Origin: Paenibacillus_E sp042676385
Lineage (GTDB): Bacteria > Bacillota > Bacilli > Paenibacillales > NBRC-103111
Direction of reading: 5' to 3'
Length of the DNA stretch: 64,000 nt
Assembly (NCBI RefSeq): GCF_042676385.1
Contig: NZ_JBHTHA010000002.1
Location: forward strand, 1 to 64,000
Shown here: positions 50,214 to 57,388 of the stretch, piece by piece
How the letters are laid out: each line of letters begins with the position of its first letter
Position numbering within the stretch: the stretch's first letter is position 1
The notes under the pieces: generated by a model
Seen by the model: the letters and a program-made list of their open reading frames with translations, nothing else
What the model was told of the DNA's origin: nothing
Database searches by the model: none
Made by a program: the position numbers and the translations under genes

Positions 50214-52514
50214 CTAAGGGGTCTTTTTGGCGGCTGTGCGCCCAGTACCATCTTTGGCGTTTGGTGTTGGCGACGAAGATGGAGATGGAGTCGGCGAGGA
50301 TGCCGGCGTTGCCGCAGCCTTCTCGCTCAGCGGCTGCAGCTGTAAAGTAACGGTTCGACTCTCGCCATCACCCGCAACGCTTTGATCCGCAACATACCCT
50401 TCACCGGATGCCTGACAGTTTACTTTGAAAAAAGAACAAGCTTCCATGGCGTCTCGCAGCGACCTGCCCGTTAAATTCGGCAACGGCATTTCATCGACGG
50501 ACTGTAACGCTACATAAGTTCGTTGCGTCGCCAAGATTTCAGTACCCGCTTTCGGAAACTGATCCACTACCTTGGATCCTTTTCCAAACACTTCCAGATT
50601 CAAGCCACTTTCCTTTGCTGTTTCCTTGGCAACGTCAGCCGTATTATCGGCAAAATTAGGCATGGTGAGCTTGCTTGGCTCCGTTGCAGCCACTTTCGGC
50701 TGCTTGCTTGAAGAAACCCCCATGTATTGCAAGGACTCGGTGACAATATCTTTGAATGCCGGGGCCAACACTTGACCACCCAGGTGATAGTTGCCGCCAA
50801 GATCAGGCTGATCTGCAATCAACGTTACTAAGATTCGCGGATTCTCAACAGGCGCATAGCCGATAAACGAGATCACCCATGTATCAGTTGAGTACGTTTT
50901 CTCACCAGGAAGAACGAGGTTGGCTGTTCCTGTTTTCCCCGCGACACGATATCCGTCAATATAAGCCAGCTTACCTGTACCGATTTCCTGATCGGATACG
51001 ACTTGCTCCAAATAGCCGCTTACTTGATTGGCTGTTTGTTCACTTACCACTTGCCGCACCGTTTGCGGAGCGAATGTTTGAATCGTCTGGCCTGTTTTCG
51101 GGTCGACGATATCTTTGACAATATGCGGCCACATCAATTTACCACCGTTGGCCATCGCGGCATAGGCAGCCGTCTGCTGAATAGCCGTAACAACGACCTT
51201 TCCTTGCCCGTATGTAGCTGTCGCATATTCCGGATCATATTTGGGCTCGATCAGACCCGAAACTTCACCAGGCATATCGATATTCGTCTTCTGATCGAAG
51301 CCGAACTGCTTCATGTAGTAATCCAATTTTGACATGCCAAGCTTTTCATACCCTAACTTGACAAAAGCTACGTTACTGGATCGTTTGAGACCTTCCAGAA
51401 AAGAAATTTTGCCCCAGCCCACTCGATTATGGTCATGAAGCTCTCTATCTTTCACTTTAATCATACCGGATTGATAAAACTCATTCGGATTAAATAATCC
51501 TTCCTGGACCGCGCCCGCCAAGGTGACGATTTTGAATGTCGAGCCGGGTTCGTAGCGCGAAGCGATCGCGTTATTTTTAAAATTGTTCTGATCTTTGATC
51601 ATCCAGTATTTATTCGGGTTAAAAGTGGGAACGTTCGCCATGCCCAGAATTTCCATCGTCTGCGGATCGACAGCAATCGCGGTCAAACTTTTGGGATGCC
51701 ACTTTTCGTTCACTTTCGCCAATGCGCTTTCGATATAGAACTGAATATTCTTATCGATGGTGAGCCTCACATTTTTCCCATCCTCAGCAGGCTTGAAGTT
51801 GATTTTGGAGTCAGGAAGCTCGACGCCCTTGCCATCCGTCTCGTAATTCATCTTACCTGGAACGCCTTTCAGCACATCGTCGAGTTTGAGCTCCATGCCT
51901 AGCGACGGGACGCCCTCTTTGTTCGTGTAACCCAATATATGGGAAGCAAGTGTTTCACCCGGATAATATCGCCTTTTCTCTTCCACGATGTTGACACCTA
52001 TGTCAACTTTATCTTTGACCTTAACTTTCGTACGCTCGGTTTTGATGAATTCGTTGACGGCGTCCGCTTTATCCTTCTCTATCTTCCAGCCTTCATTTCT
52101 TATATCCGTATATTGTGCAAAGTCCGAATCGTCCGCTTTCCTTTTTGTTGCACGATCACGAATTTTGTTAACTAATGCCGGCTTCGACTCATCCGAATCT
52201 TTCAAAATATCCGCCAAACCTTGAGCAATATCCTCTGAAAGATGATAGTCACGGTAGCCATCTATGATTTTGGGATTTAACGTTACCGTATATGAAGTAG
52301 CATCAACAGCCATTACTTTATCGTTTCTATCGAGAATCGTGCCGCGGACAGGCGCAATTACCTTATCGGTTTCCCAAACCTTCTCTGCTTTGTTTAGCAA
52401 CCAAGAGGCTTCTACTACTTGAATCCAATAGACTTTAGAAATGAGAACAATAAAAAGAAGGGTAAATACCCCTCCGATTAACAACGAACGAACTTTAATT
52501 TTTTTTGTCATCAT
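50214..52514 (-). CDS. pbpB: Septal class B penicillin-binding protein PBP2B
   Basis: 766-aa division transpeptidase. N-terminal TM helix (about 9-32), pedestal domain, transpeptidase domain with Ser 325 in EPGSTFKIV, RSSNVAF as SxN, and AGKTGTAN, then two PASTA domains (about 605-735) and a Ser/Pro/Thr/Ala-rich tail ending in a Lys-rich tip. Partners are FtsL, DivIB and the SEDS polymerase. It starts 15 bp after ftsL; the ATG pair has GCAGGTG upstream. Confidence 0.95.
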   Translation of the reverse strand: MMTKKIKVRSLLIGGVFTLLFIVLISKVYWIQVVEASWLLNKAEKVWETDKVIAPVRGTILDRNDKVMAVDATSYTVTLNPKIIDGYRDYHLSEDIAQGLADILKDSDESKPALVNKIRDRATKRKADDSDFAQYTDIRNEGWKIEKDKADAVNEFIKTERTKVKVKDKVDIGVNIVEEKRRYYPGETLASHILGYTNKEGVPSLGMELKLDDVLKGVPGKMNYETDGKGVELPDSKINFKPAEDGKNVRLTIDKNIQFYIESALAKVNEKWHPKSLTAIAVDPQTMEILGMANVPTFNPNKYWMIKDQNNFKNNAIASRYEPGSTFKIVTLAGAVQEGLFNPNEFYQSGMIKVKDRELHDHNRVGWGKISFLEGLKRSSNVAFVKLGYEKLGMSKLDYYMKQFGFDQKTNIDMPGEVSGLIEPKYDPEYATATYGQGKVVVTAIQQTAAYAAMANGGKLMWPHIVKDIVDPKTGQTIQTFAPQTVRQVVSEQTANQVSGYLEQVVSDQEIGTGKLAYIDGYRVAGKTGTANLVLPGEKTYSTDTWVISFIGYAPVENPRILVTLIADQPDLGGNYHLGGQVLAPAFKDIVTESLQYMGVSSSKQPKVAATEPSKLTMPNFADNTADVAKETAKESGLNLEVFGKGSKVVDQFPKAGTEILATQRTYVALQSVDEMPLPNLTGRSLRDAMEACSFFKVNCQASGEGYVADQSVAGDGESRTVTLQLQPLSEKAAATPASSPTPSPSSSPTPNAKDGTGRTAAKKTP

Positions 52515-52529
52515 CGAACACCTGCCTGT

Positions 52530-52967
52530 TTATGGATTATAGGCTACTTTAGTGTTCTTGTCGACATTAGCAGCCGTTTTCCCTTTATTTGGAGGCGTTT
52601 GGCTCACTTGCTTCTCATCCTGCGGCTTCAATCCGAGACGCTTGGCTTCCTGACCCAGTCGTTCCGGACTTTGCAATTTCTCCACTTCTTGCTTGAGAGC
52701 GCTATTCTCCGCTTGAATAACACGGATTTTGTTTTGTATATCCAGAATCTCTTTGTTCATCTGGTAGATCGCCGCATATCGCCAAATAATGACGCCTGCA
52801 ACAATAACGCAGAGTACTACAGTGAACAAATAAAGCATTTTTTCTTGAACCGGTAATGATTTATTTCGATAGACAACTTTCGTTGTTTCCTTGATCTTCA
52901 CTTTAGGTAATTGTTTATGAGTCTGCTTCTGGTCGAGAGCCAAACTTCCTTGGATATAAGCGGGCAT
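52530..52967 (-). CDS. ftsL: Cell division protein FtsL
   Basis: 145-aa bitopic divisome protein. A basic cytoplasmic tail (about 1-43), one TM helix (about 44-64), then a leucine-zipper-like coiled coil (about 66-105) and a polar tail. It pairs with DivIC and helps activate septal wall synthesis. AGGAGG lies 8 nt before ATG 52967, preceded by the recurrent hairpin element. Position between rsmH and pbpB is diagnostic, as the sequence is poorly conserved. Confidence 0.92.
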   Translation of the reverse strand: MPAYIQGSLALDQKQTHKQLPKVKIKETTKVVYRNKSLPVQEKMLYLFTVVLCVIVAGVIIWRYAAIYQMNKEILDIQNKIRVIQAENSALKQEVEKLQSPERLGQEAKRLGLKPQDEKQVSQTPPNKGKTAANVDKNTKVAYNP

Positions 52968-52974
52968 TATTCAT

Positions 52975-53028
52975 TCCTCCTTAGAGTTTTCTGTAAGGAA
53001 AACGTTCTTCGCTTGCGTTCGCTTAGAG
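52975..53028 (-). repeat. Recurrent hairpin-SD leader element, ftsL copy
   Basis: GTTTTC (52986-52991) and GAAAAC (52998-53003) form a 6-bp stem next to the AAGGAGG of ftsL. The sense 5' flank GCAAGCGAAGAACG recalls the sigE and divIVA copies. Confidence 0.6.
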
Positions 53029-53050
53029 CTACTTCTGCATCCGTCAGTGT

Positions 53051-54001
53051 TCAGAGCTTTTCTGCAATTCGCAGCTTAGCCGACCTTGCCCTTTGATTAA
53101 CTTCCAGTTCATGCTCACTTGGGATAATCGGCTTACGAGTGACTAATTTCAGCGTCCCTTCGCGTTTACATACACATATCGGAAAATCGGACGGACATGT
53201 ACACTTTTCGACGTTGTTCACCATAATTTGCTTGCAAATGCGATCTTCCAGCGAGTGGAACGTGATGACTGCCACCCTTCCCTCCGGAGCCAGGCAGCGG
53301 ATCGACTGTTCCAGTGCCTCCTCGAAAGCGCCCAACTCGTCATTCACTGCGATTCGTAAAGCCTGGAAACTGCGCTTCGCCGGATGTCCGCCAGTTCTTC
53401 TTGCAGCTGCCGGAATGCCTTCTTTAATAAGCTCGACAAGCTCACCAGTCGTTTCGATCGTCTTTTTGCTTCTCGCTTCAGCAATGACTGCTGCAATGCG
53501 ACGCGAGAACTTTTCTTCGCCATATTCATACAAAATTCGCGCGATTCGGTCAGGCGGCCACTCATTGACGATCGTTTTGGCGGTTAATTCCGTCGTACGA
53601 TCCATCCTCATGTCGAGCTCTGCGTCATGATTATAGCTGAATCCGCGGTCCGCTTCATCCAGCTGCGGAGAAGATACGCCTAGGTCGAACAAAATACCGT
53701 CGACCTGCGGCTTGCCACCTCGAAGCGCTCTTGGCTCATTGCGCAGTACATGTTCCAAATCGCGAAAATTGCTTTTAATAATTTTCACACGATCCAGGTA
53801 GGGCGCAAGCACCGTTTGCGCATTCGCCAGTGCCACATCATCCTGATCCAGCGCGATAAGCAGTCCCTCCGGTCCAAGCTTGGAAGCAATCAGCGAGCTA
53901 TGACCCGCCCCTCCCATGGTGCAATCGACGTAAACGCCATTGGGTTTTATATGTAAACCTTCAACAGATTCTTCCTTCAGTACTGTCACATGATGAAACA
54001 C
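53051..54001 (-). CDS. rsmH: 16S rRNA (cytosine-1402-N4) methyltransferase
   Basis: 316-aa SAM-dependent methyltransferase (MraW). VYVDCTMGGAGHSS is the SAM-binding motif, GILFDLGVSSPQLDEADRGFSY the active-site region, and VITFHSLEDRICK a further family motif. A cysteine cluster (CTCPSDFPICVCKRE) near the C terminus is common in Gram-positive RsmH. Start is GTG 54001 with AGGAGG upstream. Confidence 0.97.
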   Translation of the reverse strand: MFHHVTVLKEESVEGLHIKPNGVYVDCTMGGAGHSSLIASKLGPEGLLIALDQDDVALANAQTVLAPYLDRVKIIKSNFRDLEHVLRNEPRALRGGKPQVDGILFDLGVSSPQLDEADRGFSYNHDAELDMRMDRTTELTAKTIVNEWPPDRIARILYEYGEEKFSRRIAAVIAEARSKKTIETTGELVELIKEGIPAAARRTGGHPAKRSFQALRIAVNDELGAFEEALEQSIRCLAPEGRVAVITFHSLEDRICKQIMVNNVEKCTCPSDFPICVCKREGTLKLVTRKPIIPSEHELEVNQRARSAKLRIAEKL

Positions 54002-54125
54002 TTTGTGTCCTCCTAAATAAGGTGAGACTTTGATCTCCGATCAAAGATCCCTATAACTCCCTACAAAGTGGCATGTTGCTTTAAAGCTTAATCACATTAC
54101 TTTGCGGGGGCCCCTAAATATGTTG
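54002..54125. other. mraZ-rsmH spacer with hairpin
   Basis: No gene. Contains a perfect 8-bp dyad CTTTGATC (54028-54035)/GATCAAAG (54039-54046) with a 3-nt loop, a single AAAGTGG on the plus strand near 54065, and a GGGGGCCCC palindrome. It may adjust transcript stability or transcription between mraZ and rsmH. Confidence 0.4.
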
Positions 54126-54563
54126 CTACAGATCAAAATTAAAGTCAACGAGCTTTTCTGCGATTTCATTAAACGATTGTTCTGATTCATTGGAATAGCT
54201 TTCCCATATTTGTTTGCTCCAAATCTCAACACGGTTGGAAACGCCGATGACAACACAATCTTTTTCAAGCTTGGCATGATCAACCAGATTTCCCGGAATG
54301 TTCGCTCTTCCTTGCTTATCGAGATCGCATTCCGTTGCGCCTGAGAAAAAAAACCGGGTGAAAGCACGTGCATCAGACTTCATCAGCGGCAGCGCTTTGA
54401 GCTTCTGCTCAAGTATCGTCCATTCCGATCTCGGATAAACGAATAAGCATTGATCCAAACCGCGAGTGATCACAAACGAGTCGCCAAGGGCTTCACGAAA
54501 TTTGGCCGGAATAATCATTCGGCCCTTTTCGTCAATGCTATGCTGGTATTCCCCCATGAACAT
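54126..54563 (-). CDS. mraZ: Transcriptional regulator MraZ
   Basis: 145-aa AbrB-fold protein with two SpoVT/AbrB-like repeats: MFMGEYQHSIDEKGRMIIPAKFR and the second with FFFSGATECDLDKQGRANIP. It binds repeated boxes upstream of its own operon and can act as repressor or activator of dcw. The frame opens at 54608, but GGGGGG lies 9 nt before ATG 54563, which matches homologues exactly. Three candidate MraZ boxes lie upstream. Confidence 0.97.
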   Translation of the reverse strand: MFMGEYQHSIDEKGRMIIPAKFREALGDSFVITRGLDQCLFVYPRSEWTILEQKLKALPLMKSDARAFTRFFFSGATECDLDKQGRANIPGNLVDHAKLEKDCVVIGVSNRVEIWSKQIWESYSNESEQSFNEIAEKLVDFNFDL

Positions 54564-54584
54564 AGCATGGCGCCCCCCTTCCCT

Positions 54585-54611
54585 CCACTTTGTACCACTT
54601 TCCACCACTTT
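54585..54611 (-). promoter_or_regulatory. Three MraZ-type boxes (AAAGTGG, 10-bp spacing)
   Basis: On the minus strand AAAGTGG occurs at 54611-54605, 54601-54595 and 54591-54585, exactly 10 bp apart. This is the AAAGTG(T/G)-N3 triple repeat described for MraZ in Mollicutes and is close to the mraZ start, so autoregulation of the dcw operon is likely. Confidence 0.85.
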
Positions 54612-54629
54612 TTAATGATTATTCGCCAA

Positions 54630-54666
54630 AAATGCAGCAAATCCTGCTACGGAAGCAGGATTTGCT
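54630..54666 (-). terminator. Terminator after the DUF4349 gene
   Basis: Perfect 12-bp arms AGCAAATCCTGC (54636-54647) and GCAGGATTTGCT (54655-54666), followed by GCATTTTTGG on the minus strand. It isolates the dcw operon from upstream transcription. Confidence 0.85.
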
Positions 54667-54689
54667 AAAATTTATTTTCAATTATAGGT

Positions 54690-55880
54690 TTATTGTCCGT
54701 CTTTTGGCCCTTGATTCGCATCTTCATTAGAAAGCGAAGAAGCATTTTGCGCTTTTAGCTGACTTCTCATCTCTACGAGCTGCTTGTTTCTTTTCCGTCT
54801 AAACACCCAGATCGGCACGCCGATGATCGCGGCAATGACGAGGACCGGAAGCGCTGCAGCCAAGAATACAAGGATCCACTGCAGCACGGTCGCAAGCACA
54901 TTTAAGCTGGAATTCCAAGCTCTTTGGATGCGATCCTGCAGCGTAAGCTTATTCGGATCGGATAAAAGCGGCTTGTTGCCTGTTTGCTGATACATTCTCA
55001 GTTCGATGGTCGAATAGGATACGTTCTGATCCAAATACCTCATGCGGCCTTTTATTTGCTCAATTTCACCCTGCACCTTAGACAATTCATTTGAAAAAGC
55101 GAGCAAATCGTCTGTTTTCGATGCTTTTTCCATAAAGCTCAGCAAACGTGTCTCCACCATTTGCTTGGCCTTCAACCGGGACTCCAGGTCCACATATTCC
55201 TCGGTTACATCCTGTCCTTGGACGTTTCGCTGTAAGGAAGGGCTTATTTTCTCTAACCCATCGAGCAAAGAGACAAAGCCGCCTGATGCTACTTTGATCG
55301 TATAGGTGCCGCCTCTTTCACCGGTGTTTGCATTCTCGGAAAATTGCAAAATATAAGCTCCGCTCATCGTTATCAGATCACGAAGCTGCGTCTGGGCTTT
55401 GTTGTAGTCTTCGACCGGCATCACCATGTTTGCCCGGTAAATCAGCTTGCGGTTAAACCCGGCAGCGTCATCGCTTCCAATTGGAGGGATTACCGTACCA
55501 AGTACCGTCTTCCCGGATGCCGGGGCCGCCGCTGCCGGTTGATTAGCAGATCCTTCAGTTGGGGCTGCACCGATAACACTTTTTTGATCAGCGGCGGCCG
55601 ATTTTTCAGTTTGCATGCTACCGCTTGGCTGACTCCCCATTTTAGCTTCGCCGGCTGTTGAGGCCAGAGAGTCTGATTTGGATGCGCTGCACCCTACAAG
55701 TGCCCATGTAAGCACTAAACCAAGGGCTAGCATGAGGGAAATTGAACGCAATCTGAATCTACTTCTCTTACTCCCAATGCTTTTGTCATAAAGCCTTTGT
55801 TGACCCCACTGTGTGTCCGCCTCATCAGATCGGTGAACCTGCATTTCAATCTTGAAATCCTTTTTTTGTACCCCCAGCAT
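54690..55880 (-). CDS. DUF4349 domain lipoprotein
   Basis: 396-aa envelope protein of unknown function. A hydrophobic stretch near residues 46-63 ends in a lipobox ALVGC-SAS, so the mature protein is probably a lipoprotein. Then comes a low-complexity Ala/Ser/Gly linker (about 65-125), the DUF4349 domain (about 140-310) with a predicted coiled coil in the middle, a C-terminal TM helix (about 330-355) and a basic, polar cytoplasmic tail. The long pre-signal segment suggests a later start than 55880; a TTG near the RLRSISLML segment is possible. Between ahcY and mraZ with terminators on both sides. Confidence 0.8.
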   Translation of the reverse strand: MLGVQKKDFKIEMQVHRSDEADTQWGQQRLYDKSIGSKRSRFRLRSISLMLALGLVLTWALVGCSASKSDSLASTAGEAKMGSQPSGSMQTEKSAAADQKSVIGAAPTEGSANQPAAAAPASGKTVLGTVIPPIGSDDAAGFNRKLIYRANMVMPVEDYNKAQTQLRDLITMSGAYILQFSENANTGERGGTYTIKVASGGFVSLLDGLEKISPSLQRNVQGQDVTEEYVDLESRLKAKQMVETRLLSFMEKASKTDDLLAFSNELSKVQGEIEQIKGRMRYLDQNVSYSTIELRMYQQTGNKPLLSDPNKLTLQDRIQRAWNSSLNVLATVLQWILVFLAAALPVLVIAAIIGVPIWVFRRKRNKQLVEMRSQLKAQNASSLSNEDANQGPKDGQ

Positions 55881-55983
55881 ATTGCCCAGCTCCTCGCTAC
55901 CAAATATAGGTTACACACCCTATTAACGGATGCAGTGCAAAGAAGGTTGCACCTATGCGTGAGCTATTGAGGGTATTAGCAAA

Positions 55984-56048
55984 AGCTCCGCCAACTTTGC
56001 TGCCGGAGCTATATTCCTATTGGAATTCTGCTGTACATTTTCCAATAG
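55984..56048. other. Two hairpins in the ahcY-DUF4349 spacer
   Basis: AGCTCCG (55984-55990)/CGGAGCT (56004-56010) and CTATTGGAA (56017-56025)/TTCCAATAG (56040-56048) are perfect dyads, directly after the ahcY terminator as read on the minus strand. No known riboswitch class is recognised; they lie in the leader of the DUF4349 gene. Confidence 0.45.
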
Positions 56049-56059
56049 AAACTCGCAAC

Positions 56060-56104
56060 AAAAAAAGGCTTGGAAGGAACCGCATCGTTCCTTCAAGCCT
56101 TTTC
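56060..56104 (-). terminator. Terminator after ahcY
   Basis: AAAAGGCTTG...AGGAAC pairs with GTTCCT...CAAGCCTTTT on the minus strand, followed by a T-run (plus-strand A-run at 56060-56066). Confidence 0.85.
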
Positions 56105-56112
56105 TCATTGTT

Positions 56113-57375
56113 TTAATGCTCAGCCCAGCTGTCCAAATAAGATTTCTGCTCTTCCGTCAAAGCATCGATACTAGTGCCAAGCGACTCCAGTTTGAATCTG
56201 GCCACTCTTTCATCCAACTCGTAAGGCACATTTACAACCTTGTTGCCGATGTTTTTGTACTGTTCGTTGACAAATTTCAGAGACATCGCTTGCAGGGCAA
56301 ACGTCATATCCATAATCTCAGCCGGATGACCGTCTCCCGCAGCAAGGTTCACAAGTCTGCCTTCAGCCAAAATGAAGAATTTGCGACCATCGGCCAATTG
56401 GTATTCCTCAATATTGCGGCGCACCGTCCGTTTGGATACCGACATGGCTTCAAGTTCAGGCTTATTCACTTCAACGTCAAAGTGACCCGCATTGGAAAGA
56501 ATAGCGCCGTCTTTCATCACTTTATAATGCTCACCGCGGATCACATCACGGTTACCCGTTACTGTTACGAAGAAATCACCCAACTTTGCAGCTTCTATCA
56601 TTGGCATAACTGCAAAACCATCCATGTATGCTTCCACAGCTTTAATCGCATCAATTTCCGTTACAATGACATTTGCCCCTAAACCTTTGGCCCGCATCGC
56701 AACCCCTTTACCGCACCAGCCATAACCGACTACAACAACAGTTTTGCCTGCTACGACTAGGTTCGTCGTACGATTAATTCCATCCCAAACAGATTGGCCC
56801 GTACCATAACGGTTATCGAATAAGTATTTACAGAATGCGTCGTTCACGGCTACCATCGGGAATTGCAGCTGATCATCTTTTTCCATGGCCTTCAAACGCA
56901 AAATCCCGGTAGTCGTCTCTTCAGCCCCGCCTCTTACGTTTACAAGCAGATCCTTACGCTCGGAATGTAAAATCGTGACCAAATCGCCGCCATCATCAAT
57001 AATCAAATCAGGCTTGGATTCAAGCGACTTAATTAAAAGCTCCTTGTACTCCTGAGGACTTGGATTGTATTTGGCAAATACCGTGATTCCATCCTCCACA
57101 AGTGCCGCGCAAACATCGTCTTGTGTGGAGAGCGGGTTACTCCCGGTTATGGTAACTTCCGCGCCGCCGGCTTTAACAACTTTAGCCAGATATGCGGTTT
57201 TTGCTTCCAAATGCAATGAAATCGTGACTTTCAACCCTTTAAAAGGCTGTTCTTTCTCAAATTGCTCGCGAATGCGGTTTAATACCGGCATGTGCGACTG
57301 AACCCAATCAATTTTCAAATGGCCATCCGGAGCCAAGCTCATATCGGTCACAATACTTTTATCCACTGTATTCAA
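56113..57375 (-). CDS. ahcY: Adenosylhomocysteinase
   Basis: 420-aa NAD-dependent enzyme that splits S-adenosylhomocysteine to adenosine and homocysteine. The Rossmann segment VVVVGYGWCGKGVAMRAKG is clear, with EVTITGSNPLSTQDDV and NAGHFDVEV as substrate-site motifs. Its length lies with the shorter bacterial/archaeal group. Probable start TTG 57375 with GGAGGG about 9 nt upstream. It follows bshC by 13 bp, so they likely share a transcript. B. subtilis uses the MtnN/LuxS path instead, so this marks a difference in the methyl cycle. Confidence 0.95.
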   Translation of the reverse strand: MNTVDKSIVTDMSLAPDGHLKIDWVQSHMPVLNRIREQFEKEQPFKGLKVTISLHLEAKTAYLAKVVKAGGAEVTITGSNPLSTQDDVCAALVEDGITVFAKYNPSPQEYKELLIKSLESKPDLIIDDGGDLVTILHSERKDLLVNVRGGAEETTTGILRLKAMEKDDQLQFPMVAVNDAFCKYLFDNRYGTGQSVWDGINRTTNLVVAGKTVVVVGYGWCGKGVAMRAKGLGANVIVTEIDAIKAVEAYMDGFAVMPMIEAAKLGDFFVTVTGNRDVIRGEHYKVMKDGAILSNAGHFDVEVNKPELEAMSVSKRTVRRNIEEYQLADGRKFFILAEGRLVNLAAGDGHPAEIMDMTFALQAMSLKFVNEQYKNIGNKVVNVPYELDERVARFKLESLGTSIDALTEEQKSYLDSWAEH

Positions 57376-57388
57376 TTACAAATCCCTC

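Noticed and set aside
57376..57388. SAH or SAM riboswitch before ahcY
   Set aside because: Only 13 bp separate bshC and ahcY, too short for an aptamer; none of the known motifs is seen.
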